From Segatella copri (GTDB lineage Bacteria; Bacteroidota; Bacteroidia; Bacteroidales; Bacteroidaceae): a DNA stretch of 54,449 nt. The stretch covers positions 1 to 54,449 of the forward strand of contig NZ_VZCB01000001.1 in the NCBI RefSeq assembly GCF_009494395.1. Direction: 5' to 3'. This document shows, piece by piece, positions 42,777 through 50,634 of the stretch; positions within the stretch are counted from its first letter, which is position 1; each line of letters begins with the position of its first letter. Under the pieces are notes generated by a model. That model saw only the letters and a program-made list of their open reading frames with translations. It was not told the DNA's origin and made no database searches. Position numbers and translations under genes: made by a program.

Positions 42777-44555
42777 ATGAAAACAAATAAATTAGTATAT
42801 GGTCTGTTCGGACTTTTGGCGCTGGCATCTTGCAGCGATAAGATGGATTACAGCGAGACGGTAGTCAAGGATAAGGATTATGTGATTCAGACCTTCGAGA
42901 AGGTGGGTGGTTTCATGACCGATATCTACAATTATGCAGACTATGATTATGGTCAGAACTTTGGTGGAGGCATGCTTGCCTCTGCCACCGACGAGAGTGT
43001 TTACTCCGTGAGCGGTACCAGCATCGAGACCTTCTATAACGGCAGCTGGAGCCCATCCAACGCCCAGGGTTCGCTCTGGAGCAATATGTATAAGGGCATC
43101 AAGACCTGCAATGTAGTATTGAAGGATTTCCAGGACTTGAAGTTCGAGGATTTCGAGCTCAATGCCGACTATCAGCAGCAGATGTTCCGTTACGAGAACT
43201 ACAAGTGGGAGGCCCGCTTCTGGCGTGCTTACTTCTATTTCAATCTCGTTCGCCAGTATGGTGGTGTGCCTGTCATCAACCCTGAGATGGCGGCAGCTGA
43301 TGTCAACAATCAGCCTCGCAAGTCATCTGACGAGGTGTTCCAGTACATCTTCGATGAATGTGATGCCGTAAAGGACAGCATCATCAAGGATTACTCCGAC
43401 CTGGGAAGCATGGCTCTGAGTACTGCCGAGGATGGACGTGCCAACAACCTGACCGTCCTTGCCCTCAAGGCTCGTGCAGCGCTCTATTGGGCAAGTCCGC
43501 TCTTCAACCCTTCAGGTGATAAGGAGCGTTACCACAAGGCTGCTCTCTATACCAAGGAATTGCTGGATGCCTGCGAGGCAAGAGGCATGAAGCTCGCTGC
43601 CAAGTATGCTGACCTCTGGTCAACCAATAATTACAAGGATGCCGACAAGAAGTGTGAGATTATCTTCGGTCGCCGTATCTATGGTACCAAGATTTCTTCT
43701 ACCGATCCATCTGATAATAGGGTAGAAAGCTACAACTATCCATTCGGTATCGATATGGCAAAGGCTAGTTATTCAGCTTCCGGTAGAAACTGCCCATCCC
43801 AGAACCTGGTGGATGCCTACGAGATGAAGGCTACGGGTAAGGGTATCAATGAGGCTGGCAGCGGCTATGATGAGCAGAATCCTTACGCTGGCCGTGACCC
43901 TCGTTTTGAGCTGACCATCGCCAAGAATGGTGATCTGTGGCCTACTGCAGCCCGATATAACAAGGCTAAGCTGCAGACCTATTATGGCGGCGTGAATGCC
44001 GAGCCATTGGTGGGCGCTACTCCTACGGGTTACTATCTGAAGAAGTTGCTGCATGGTGATATCGACCTTACTTCAAAGACCAAGAAGCAGGGCGACTATC
44101 ATACTTGGGTTACCTATCGTCTGGGTGAGTTCTATCTCAACTATGCTGAGGCTGCATTCAGGTATCTGGGCAGCGCCACCGCTACAAGTGCCGATCTCCC
44201 TATGTCGGCAGACGAGGCTGTGGACAAGATTCGCCAGCGTGCCGGAATGCCTGATTTCCCTACTTCGTTGAGCAATGAGGAGTGGTGGAGCAAGTATCAG
44301 AACGAGCGCATGGTAGAGCTTGCCTTCGAGGGTCATCGCTTCTGGGATGTACGCCGATGGAAGGAGGCTAACAAGTTCTTCAAGAACATTCAGGAGATGA
44401 AGATTACCAGGAACGATGATGGTTCCTTCACCTATACCCGTGAAACCGTACAGCGCCAGTGGGATGACAAGATGTATCTCTTCCCAATCCCTAACGACGT
44501 GATGCTGAAGCACGAGAAGTATGGACAGAAGTGGGAACAGAATCCTGGCTGGTAA
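42777..44555 (+). CDS. SusD-like surface glycan-binding lipoprotein 2
   Basis: A 592-residue lipoprotein, partner of SusC 2. The lipobox is LALASC with Cys at about residue 19, followed by SDKMDYSETVVKD, an acidic start of the kind that marks surface-exposed lipoproteins in Bacteroidetes. SusD features: WEARFWRAYFYFNLVRQYGGVPVI, the repeat-helical middle, MVELAFEGHRFWDVRRWKEAN and the closing YLFPIPNDVMLKHEKYGQKWEQNPGW. Length is typical. Last gene of the plus-strand SusCD unit, followed by a strong terminator shared with the converging HTCS gene. Confidence 0.94.
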   Translation: MKTNKLVYGLFGLLALASCSDKMDYSETVVKDKDYVIQTFEKVGGFMTDIYNYADYDYGQNFGGGMLASATDESVYSVSGTSIETFYNGSWSPSNAQGSLWSNMYKGIKTCNVVLKDFQDLKFEDFELNADYQQQMFRYENYKWEARFWRAYFYFNLVRQYGGVPVINPEMAAADVNNQPRKSSDEVFQYIFDECDAVKDSIIKDYSDLGSMALSTAEDGRANNLTVLALKARAALYWASPLFNPSGDKERYHKAALYTKELLDACEARGMKLAAKYADLWSTNNYKDADKKCEIIFGRRIYGTKISSTDPSDNRVESYNYPFGIDMAKASYSASGRNCPSQNLVDAYEMKATGKGINEAGSGYDEQNPYAGRDPRFELTIAKNGDLWPTAARYNKAKLQTYYGGVNAEPLVGATPTGYYLKKLLHGDIDLTSKTKKQGDYHTWVTYRLGEFYLNYAEAAFRYLGSATATSADLPMSADEAVDKIRQRAGMPDFPTSLSNEEWWSKYQNERMVELAFEGHRFWDVRRWKEANKFFKNIQEMKITRNDDGSFTYTRETVQRQWDDKMYLFPIPNDVMLKHEKYGQKWEQNPGW

Positions 44556-44573
44556 ATTTAATGATTATTTAAT

Positions 44574-44606
44574 AGTGATTAGTGATTAATCGTGATTAGT
44601 GATTAT
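44574..44606. repeat. TAGTGATTA-type short tandem repeat
   Basis: AGTGATTAGTGATTAATCG is followed by another TGATTAGTGATTA. The same heptamer family (TAGTGAT, TAATGAT) recurs at 50564-50597 and 51204-51255. Confidence 0.7.
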
Positions 44607-44615
44607 ACAAAATAA

Positions 44616-44650
44616 AAAAAACTCGTTGGCTTCTTTACCAACGAGTTTTT
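44616..44650. terminator. Bidirectional terminator between susD 2 and the HTCS gene
   Basis: AAAAACTCGTTGG (44616-44628) pairs with CCAACGAGTTTTT (44638-44650), with A-run before and T-run after; serves both converging units. Confidence 0.9.
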
Positions 44651-44676
44651 TTTGTAATCTATTTGGCAGGCAATTT

Positions 44677-47600
44677 TTACTTGCCATACTTGCTAGGCGC
44701 TATTCCATACTTATTCTTGAAGCACTTATAGAAATAGGTGGAATCGGAGAAACCAACCTTTTCGCTGATTTCGCTTACGGTGTATTCGCCTTCCAGCAGG
44801 AGCTTGGCGGCAATGCGCAGACGCTCGTTCTGGATATAGATGTTTGGCGAAACACCCATGATGCTCTTCGTGCGGTTATATACCGTGGTACGGCCCAGGC
44901 AGAGCAGCTCGGCAAGGCGGTCTACATTGAAGTTGTTGTCGCCGATATGCTGTGCCACGATTGCCTCCAGCTTGTCCTTGAACTTCTTGTCGAGGGTTGA
45001 CATCAGGAGGGTTGGCTCATTCTTCTTGAGTTCCTTCACAGGCTTGATCAGGATGGCTTCTCCGCCTGACGTCTGCTCTGGGTTCTCTTGCGGAGCATTC
45101 TCCTGCAGGGCCTTTTCCTGAAGCTTTGCCTTCTCTTCAGCCTGCTGCTTCGCCTTCAGGTCCATAGCCACAAACTGCAGGGCTCGGGCGATGAGAAGCT
45201 TGAAGTTGCATGGCTTCACCATATAGTCATCTACGAAGTTCTTGTATGCCTTCAGTATATGGCTGGTATCATCAAAGGCGGTCAGCATGATGACCGGGAT
45301 GTTCTGCGTCTCCGGATCCGCCTTCATGTTGCTTACAATCTCGTAGCCACTCATTTCCGGCAACTGGATGTCGCTGATGAGCAGGGCTGGCTTAATCTTT
45401 CGGATATTCTCGTAACCCGTCTTTCCGTTCATGAATGTTTCTACATGGAAATAGACCGACAGCTCCGACTTGATCTGCTCCAGCATGTCCGGATCGTCTT
45501 CTATCACCATCACGGTCACGTTGTTGATGGCTTTCGGAGTCATCTCCTTCACGATCATGTCTATCTCGTCCTTGTCGATGCTGTGGTCGTCCAGCGCCTT
45601 CTTCTCGATGATATCCTCCGGCTGATACTTGCCGGCATCGTCTGGCAGGGCAAGGCAGAAGCGGCTGCCTCCTAGATTCCGGGAACGCACATAGGTGAGC
45701 GAACCCTTGTGGATTTCTGCCATCTGATGCGCCGTATAGAGACCGATGCCCATACCGCCCTTGGAAGCATAGCCGTGCATGAATGGCTTGAAGAGATCAG
45801 CCTCTCTTTCCGGCTTGATGCCCGGACCGTTGTCTTCTACCGAGAAGAATACGATATCGTTCTCCAGATAGAGTCTTACGCTGATGATGCCCCTGTCCGG
45901 GGTATATTTCACGGCATTGCTCAGCAGGTTATAGACGATGGTTTCCACCTTTTCCTGGTCGAAGAGCATCTCATGCCTGCTGGTCCACGGAGTGAAACTC
46001 ATGCTGACGTCCTTCTGCTTGGCTACGGTATAGAGATCATTGTAGATGCTTCGTACGAAACTGATGATTTCGCCCTTTTCCACATTCAGCTTCATATTGC
46101 CCGTATTGATCTTGCGGAACTCCATCAGCTGGTTGATGAGTCGCTGCAGTCGCTTGGTTCCTCTGGAGAGGGTATAGATGGTGTTCTTGGAAGCATAGCC
46201 TTCTCCCTTGGTCATCATCTTCTCCACGGCACTCTGGATGATGGCGAGCGGGGTGCGGAACTCATGAGAGATATGGGTGAAGAAGTTGATTCGGGAGTCA
46301 GACATCTGTTTCTCCAAAGCAATCTGTTGGTTCAGTTCGAAGTTCCTTCTCCATGAACGGTAGTAGAGCACTCCGGCTCCGCAGATGATGAGCAGATAGA
46401 TGCACCACGCCCATACCGTATTGTACCAAGGCTGGCGGATGGTGATGTGCAGCAGGGTTTCCTCGCTCCACTGGTTGCTGCCTATACGGGTACGGATATG
46501 CAGGGTGTAGCTGCCAGGGTTCAGGTCGCTGAACTCGGCATGATTGATGCTGGTCATCGGGCGCCAGGTCTTGTCTATTCCTTCCAGATAGTACTGGTAT
46601 ATCGCATTCTGGATGTGCGGATAATCGAAGTTGGAGAAGTGGATGTTGAGCGAATTCTTGTCGTGTGGCAGGCTGATTTCCCGTGTATAGTTCAGCGCCT
46701 TAGTCAGGAATTGCTCGTTTTCTGCTTCGTATATCGAGATGCCGTTGATGGTGAGGTCGGTGATGACTGCCTTCATCTTAGCTGGTGGCATGCTGATGGT
46801 GCGGGATGGCTGGATGAAGATCATGCCGTCGGCAACACCGAATACCAGTCTGCCATCCTTCAGCCTGGTGGCGCAGTTCTCCGTAAAGTTGTTGCTGAAG
46901 ATGGTGCGTCCTATCTGGAACGAACGGATATCGTTGGTCTTGGCGTTGAGACGGGAGATTCCTTCCTCTGTACCAATCCAGATATTGCCGTAGTTGTCCT
47001 CCTCCAGCGAGCGGGTATTGTTGTCGGTGAGTCCCTTGCTGGTATCAAACAGCTCGTACTCCAGTTCCCCGGTCTTCTCGTCGTAGCTGCATTTCAGAAC
47101 GCCTCCGGTTGCTGCAAACCACAGTTTTCCGTCGTGTGCCTCGATGCCGCAATTGATTTCGCTTACGGGCAGCTTTCCGTTTTCGTCGCTGAAGCGGAGG
47201 AACTTCTGGGCTGTAATCTTCCTCTCAGCGGTATTCACCATGATGATACCGTTGTTGCTGCATACCCAGAGTCTGCCCTTGCGGTCCAGGATCAGGTCGT
47301 GGATCTGTGCTTCCTTGCCGTCAGCATTCAGAAACTGCTCGAACTTCCGTGGCTGCTGCCCCGTAGTCTGTGGGGTGATGAGCAGGCCTTCTCCCCAGGT
47401 GGCTATCCAGGCTCTTCCCTGCCTGTCGAAGATGGTCTTGTAGAAGGATACGCCCGGAGCATAATGGTCCTTCTCATATTTGGAATATCTCACATTGTCA
47501 ATGTAGATGCCGTCGCCCTTGGTGGCTATCCATTTCCTGCCCTGCGGGTCGATGGCATAATCGTAGACGCAGGCATCGGTCTGCATTTCCAACGTTCGCT

Positions 47601-49014
47601 GTTGGGTCTTGGCATCATAGATGTAAGTCCTGTTGGCACGGGTGCTGACGGCGAGCTTGTCATTGCCTATGTTGCTGATATGTCGCACGTAGTTGCTCCA
47701 TTCCCGGTTGGTATTTGGTTCTATCCTGACATGCTCTGTGTTGAGATCCTTCAGTTCACGGCAGCAATATACGCCATCTCCGGTACAGATCCAGATGCAT
47801 CCGCTGCGGTCGATGAATACGTTCAGCAGGAAGTCGGAATGGAAGAGCGGGTCCTTGTCTGCTGCAGAGAAGTGCTGGAGTTCATCTTCCTTCGGGTTGT
47901 AGATGAAGAGTCCGTTGCCATAAGATACGATGTATACATTTCCGTGGGCATCTTCGGCAGCCACGAAGTTCTTGTCTCTACCGTTGATGTAAGCCTTGTC
48001 ATCCAGCAGATGGAATTTCCTGAAGAGGTTTCCCTTCTTGCTGAACAGGTAGGCGTTTCCCTTCTTGTCGTAAAGAAACTCATAGGATTTGAGAAAGGTT
48101 TTCGACATGGCATTCGGTATCTGGATGGCTGGCTTGTGGAAGATGCCGGTCTTCAGGTTCATGGCGAAAGTTTCTTCCTGGGTAAAGATATACCATTCTC
48201 CCTGACAGAAGAAGGAGGCGCGCGATTTCCCCACATATCCCACCATGGATGGAAGATGGGATTTCCTGACGGGCTTGCCCGAGTTGTCATAAAGGAAGGC
48301 ATCGCCCTTGTCGGTCAGCACGGCGATATGATTGCCGTCTGTGGTCAGGGTGATGATGGGCTGGTTCTTGAGCATCAGATGGCTCTTGCCGTCAGGGGTG
48401 ATGCGGTTGAGTCCTTTATCGGATGCTATCCAGATATTGTGTTTGAAATCTTCCTGCATCTGTAGCTGATGGTCGCCTATCAGCTTGCCGTTCTTTGTAG
48501 TATAGTCTGTGGCGTGCAACTTCCCGTTGCTATAGGTCAGGTATCTGGCTCCGAAATCCCCGGAAAAGAGCCACATGCCATTCTGGCTCTTGAATCGGTT
48601 TCTCAAGAGCGTAGCATTTTCCTTATCGAAATAATCGGAGAAATGAGCTGTTTCCAGGTCGAAGCAGCAGAGGATGTTGGATGGATTGTAGCCCCAGATG
48701 AGTCCATGTTTCTCGTCGTTGATGAGCTGTGAGATGGAGTGGTGGGTCTTTTGTCCGGAGTTCTTGCTGAGATTGGTGAAGTTGATAAACTGATAGCCGT
48801 CATATCTGCTCACTCCGTTCGGTGTTCCGAGCCAGATGAATCCGTCTCTGTCCTGGATGATGTCGTTCACCGTATTGCACGACAATCCGTCCTTAGCCGA
48901 GAGTCGTTTCCCGTCCAGTTTGATGCTGCCGGATGCCTGTAGAGGCATCAGCCAAAAACAGATGAATCCTACTATATATAATAAGGTGTAGAATGTCTTT
49001 ATGTTTCTTTTCAT
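44677..49014 (-). CDS. Hybrid two-component system regulator (HTCS)
   Basis: A 1445-residue inner-membrane sensor-regulator; the ATG at 49014 is used because it opens the signal segment MKRNIKTFYTLLYIVGFICFW. Order of domains: periplasmic two-bladed propeller repeats (IWLGTPNGVSRYDG, IWIASDKGLNRI, IWIGTEEGISRLN), Y_Y_Y domain (about 790-850), one membrane helix near 870, histidine kinase with phospho-acceptor His in HISHEFRTPLA (about 916) and ATPase blocks LLSNAVKYTPDRG and EDNGPGIK, a receiver with LLISDIQLPEMSG (Asp about 1213) and KPC, and an AraC-type DNA-binding end (about 1351-1445). HTCS proteins sense an oligosaccharide in the periplasm and activate the adjacent SusCD locus; a rhamnogalacturonan fragment is the likely ligand. 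Confidence 0.95.
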   Translation of the reverse strand: MKRNIKTFYTLLYIVGFICFWLMPLQASGSIKLDGKRLSAKDGLSCNTVNDIIQDRDGFIWLGTPNGVSRYDGYQFINFTNLSKNSGQKTHHSISQLINDEKHGLIWGYNPSNILCCFDLETAHFSDYFDKENATLLRNRFKSQNGMWLFSGDFGARYLTYSNGKLHATDYTTKNGKLIGDHQLQMQEDFKHNIWIASDKGLNRITPDGKSHLMLKNQPIITLTTDGNHIAVLTDKGDAFLYDNSGKPVRKSHLPSMVGYVGKSRASFFCQGEWYIFTQEETFAMNLKTGIFHKPAIQIPNAMSKTFLKSYEFLYDKKGNAYLFSKKGNLFRKFHLLDDKAYINGRDKNFVAAEDAHGNVYIVSYGNGLFIYNPKEDELQHFSAADKDPLFHSDFLLNVFIDRSGCIWICTGDGVYCCRELKDLNTEHVRIEPNTNREWSNYVRHISNIGNDKLAVSTRANRTYIYDAKTQQRTLEMQTDACVYDYAIDPQGRKWIATKGDGIYIDNVRYSKYEKDHYAPGVSFYKTIFDRQGRAWIATWGEGLLITPQTTGQQPRKFEQFLNADGKEAQIHDLILDRKGRLWVCSNNGIIMVNTAERKITAQKFLRFSDENGKLPVSEINCGIEAHDGKLWFAATGGVLKCSYDEKTGELEYELFDTSKGLTDNNTRSLEEDNYGNIWIGTEEGISRLNAKTNDIRSFQIGRTIFSNNFTENCATRLKDGRLVFGVADGMIFIQPSRTISMPPAKMKAVITDLTINGISIYEAENEQFLTKALNYTREISLPHDKNSLNIHFSNFDYPHIQNAIYQYYLEGIDKTWRPMTSINHAEFSDLNPGSYTLHIRTRIGSNQWSEETLLHITIRQPWYNTVWAWCIYLLIICGAGVLYYRSWRRNFELNQQIALEKQMSDSRINFFTHISHEFRTPLAIIQSAVEKMMTKGEGYASKNTIYTLSRGTKRLQRLINQLMEFRKINTGNMKLNVEKGEIISFVRSIYNDLYTVAKQKDVSMSFTPWTSRHEMLFDQEKVETIVYNLLSNAVKYTPDRGIISVRLYLENDIVFFSVEDNGPGIKPEREADLFKPFMHGYASKGGMGIGLYTAHQMAEIHKGSLTYVRSRNLGGSRFCLALPDDAGKYQPEDIIEKKALDDHSIDKDEIDMIVKEMTPKAINNVTVMVIEDDPDMLEQIKSELSVYFHVETFMNGKTGYENIRKIKPALLISDIQLPEMSGYEIVSNMKADPETQNIPVIMLTAFDDTSHILKAYKNFVDDYMVKPCNFKLLIARALQFVAMDLKAKQQAEEKAKLQEKALQENAPQENPEQTSGGEAILIKPVKELKKNEPTLLMSTLDKKFKDKLEAIVAQHIGDNNFNVDRLAELLCLGRTTVYNRTKSIMGVSPNIYIQNERLRIAAKLLLEGEYTVSEISEKVGFSDSTYFYKCFKNKYGIAPSKYGK

Positions 49015-49035
49015 TGATAGGTCTTTTATTTTTCT

Positions 49036-49091
49036 GCAAAAATACAAAAAAATAACCATTATACCTTATTATATATGCAAAAAAGTATTTA
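49036..49091 (-). promoter_or_regulatory. Promoter element of the HTCS gene shared with the AraC-type gene
   Basis: -7 box TATTTTTG on the minus strand at 49037-49044, with ATATATAATAAGGT (49063-49076) upstream and CTTTTTTG further up. Matches 34342-34397 at 51 of 56 positions. A further inverted copy of ATATATAATAAGGT lies within the HTCS 5' codons at 48974-48987. Confidence 0.7.
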
Positions 49092-49212
49092 TCCCTGGCA
49101 GAAAAATAGGAATAGAGGGAAGATGTTGGCATAAGGATAAACATTCCATGCCGTCAGATGAAAGTTTTAGGAGGAGCAAGATTAGGGTACAACTGTTAAA
49201 AACCAATATATA

Positions 49213-49244
49213 TTTGCAGTTTTCAGATATTTCTCGTATTTTTG
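49213..49244 (+). promoter_or_regulatory. Promoter of toxin-antitoxin pair 2
   Basis: TTTG (49213-49216), 20-base spacer, TATTTTTG (49237-49244), then the antitoxin ATG 30 bases later. Same spacing as the promoter of pair 1. Confidence 0.7.
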
Positions 49245-49273
49245 CACCAAATATATAAATTTATAGAGTTGAT

Positions 49274-49528
49274 ATGGAACAGATATTAGTAACAATAGAT
49301 ACAGAGGGTCAGTCTTTGCAGAAGATACGTGCAGCCATCAAGATGTTGCGCGGTGTAGTTTCTACATCGGTAATGAAGGACCCCGTTTTGACAAAGACCG
49401 AAAAGCAGCAGGCTTATGTCAAGGAATCTTTGACAAGAGCGATGCAAGAGGTAAGGATGGCAAAATTGAATGGTCAGAAGTTGCCCGATGCTCGTGACCT
49501 GTTAAAGGAACTGGACGAGGAGGATTGA
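49274..49528 (+). CDS. Antitoxin of a RelE/ParE-type module (pair 2)
   Basis: An 84-residue protein one base ahead of a RelE/ParE-like toxin gene. The C-terminal part QAYVKESLTRAMQEVRMAKLNGQKL and the LDEED end match the antitoxin at 3877; the N-terminal half (MEQILVTIDTEGQSLQKIRAAIKMLRGV) differs, starting with a short strand then helix. As in pair 1 the codons for the terminal Glu-Glu-Asp provide AGGAGG, the ribosome binding site of the toxin. Function is inferred from the toxin and the paralogue. Confidence 0.7.
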   Translation: MEQILVTIDTEGQSLQKIRAAIKMLRGVVSTSVMKDPVLTKTEKQQAYVKESLTRAMQEVRMAKLNGQKLPDARDLLKELDEED

Positions 49529-49529
49529 T

Positions 49530-49862
49530 ATGGAAGTAACGATTAAATATGGTCCGGAGTTTAAACGCCAGTTTAAGCGTTTGGCAAAGAAGTATCATTC
49601 GTTACGAACTGATTATGACGATTTACTGAACGATATTTCGGATAATCCTTTTTTAGGTGACGACCTTGGAGGAGGCGTTCGAAAGGTAAGAATGGCTATT
49701 GCTTCGAAAGGAAAGGGAAAGAGTGGTGGTGCCCGCATCTTAACCTTGAATTTATTAATAGATACGGAAAGTATGGAAGTAACCTTGCTGACCATTTACG
49801 ACAAGGGCGAGATTTCCAACGTGACGGATGAGTATATTAAATACTTGCTGTCCAATTTGTAA
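49530..49862 (+). CDS. RelE/ParE-family toxin (pair 2)
   Basis: A 110-residue basic protein, paralogue of the toxin at 4158. Both contain FKRL-KKY-SL, then PF-G--LG-GVRKVRMAIASKGKGKSGGAR, then a strand and LLTIYDKGEISN. The central block is identical, whereas flanking residues vary, which suggests a shared target but separate partners. Translation is coupled to the antitoxin. Nothing indicates which cellular target is hit. Confidence 0.82.
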   Translation: MEVTIKYGPEFKRQFKRLAKKYHSLRTDYDDLLNDISDNPFLGDDLGGGVRKVRMAIASKGKGKSGGARILTLNLLIDTESMEVTLLTIYDKGEISNVTDEYIKYLLSNL

Positions 49863-49871
49863 TTCTGGCGT

Positions 49872-49945
49872 TCCGTCGGATTTGCAATCCGGCGTTAAAA
49901 ATGTCGTAACCTATTTAGGCTCTGCGGATTTGGAATCCGCCGGGA
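49872..49945. repeat. Two REP-like palindromes
   Basis: CGGATTTGCAATCCG (49877-49891) and GCGGATTTGGAATCCGC (49923-49939) are short hairpins of the same design (arms around a 3-base loop), both flanked by GGCG/CGCC. Confidence 0.7.
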
Positions 49946-49971
49946 CGCCTGGCGGCTTTGCCTTGTTTGCC

Positions 49972-50081
49972 CCACACGCCCTGAACCAACGGTCACCGGT
50001 CGAAGCGGAATTGAAAATCGCTGGCCGAAGGGTAAAGCAAAGGTAAAGGGCTAGGAGCTTTTGGGCCTTCAGCCCGTGTGG
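49972..50081. repeat. Inverted repeat CCACACG.. / ..CGTGTGG
   Basis: CCACACGCCCTGAA (49972-49985) and TTCAGCCCGTGTGG (50068-50081) are complementary at 12 of 14 positions across an 82-base GC-rich interior. It may be the ends of a tiny non-autonomous element. Confidence 0.6.
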
Positions 50082-50176
50082 CGCCATCCTCCAATATCCC
50101 TGATACAACAAAAGGGCCTATATGCCACCCCATTCGTCGTGGCATATAGACCCTTTTCTATTGTTTCGCCGTATTC

Positions 50177-50270
50177 CCAGCGACTGTAGCCCCCGTATTC
50201 CCAGCGATTCCATCGCTGGTCCTTTTTAAGGTAAAAAAGTAAAAGGGTAAAAGGGTAAAAAGGTAAAAAA
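50177..50270 (+). repeat. Dispersed repeat, copy C (rearranged)
   Basis: CCAGCGATTCCATCGCTGG (50201-50219) is the complement of the copy A/B palindrome and is preceded by a partial copy CCCAGCGACTG (50177). The GGTAAAAGGGTAAAAGGG tract follows instead of preceding, so parts are in another order than in copies A and B. Confidence 0.75.
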
Positions 50271-50402
50271 TCCGTGAGAATCGTGAGATCCGTGTGGGAA
50301 CTTAAAAGAGGTAAAAGGATACAAAAGAAAGAATCTGTGGAAATCTGTGGGAATCTGTGGGACAAGAAACAACTCCCGCAGACGTCGCAGATTTTTACCA
50401 AA

Positions 50403-50437
50403 AAAGTGCCGATAGGATTTTCTCCTACCGGCACTTT
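50403..50437 (-). terminator. Terminator of the smalltalk gene
   Basis: AAAGTGCCGATAGGA (50403-50417) pairs with TCCTACCGGCACTTT (50423-50437), one mismatch, and the minus strand continues into TTTTTGG. Confidence 0.8.
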
Positions 50438-50460
50438 CTGTTTGTTGTTTCTGTTGCCGT

Positions 50461-50556
50461 TTAAGGCATACAGCTGGTCACACCCAAGGTGGTGGCAATC
50501 GCAGTCAAGATTGATATCGCAATCTGAATGATAGTTTTCCAAGTGTCCTTTTTCAT
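50461..50556 (-). CDS. Smalltalk family peptide
   Basis: A 31-residue peptide, MKKDTWKTIIQIAISILTAI followed by ATTLGVTSCMP, the typical sequence of the Bacteroidetes 'smalltalk' family: a charged start, one hydrophobic helix and a C-terminal Cys after Ser in a lipobox-like position. The helix followed by Thr-Ser-Cys suggests a small membrane-anchored lipoprotein. Family members are usually found between an HU-type DNA-binding protein gene and an N-acetylmuramoyl-L-alanine amidase gene. Here the HU gene is present 78 bases upstream but no amidase follows. Role unknown. Confidence 0.85.
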   Translation of the reverse strand: MKKDTWKTIIQIAISILTAIATTLGVTSCMP

Positions 50557-50613
50557 CTTTTTTTAGTGATTAATTGTTAGTGATTAGTGATTAATTCTTT
50601 GCTGCTTAAACAC

Positions 50614-50629
50614 AGCCCCCGAAGGGGCT
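50614..50629. terminator. Small hairpin after the HU gene
   Basis: AGCCCC/GGGGCT with loop CGAA lies 6 bases after the HU stop codon. It has only a weak T-tail on either side, so read-through to smalltalk is likely. Confidence 0.45.
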
Positions 50630-50634
50630 ATGCT

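Larger units (their letters stand above)
49863..50460. other. 598-base repeat-rich gap after toxin-antitoxin pair 2
   Basis: No gene is seen. From left to right: REP-like palindromes (49872-49945), a 14-bp inverted repeat around GC-rich sequence (49972-50081), dispersed repeat copy C (50177-50270), short tandem repeats (50270-50362) and the terminator of the smalltalk gene (50403-50437). Confidence 0.75.

Noticed and set aside
46447..48465. 672-codon open frame antisense to the HTCS gene
   Set aside because: Low-information composition rich in Val/Leu/Gly without known domains; it is a shadow of the propeller-repeat codons.
50069..50542. 157-codon minus-strand frame across the repeat region
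   Set aside because: It runs through the terminator and dispersed repeats; the real gene there is the 31-codon smalltalk frame at 50461-50556 in another frame.
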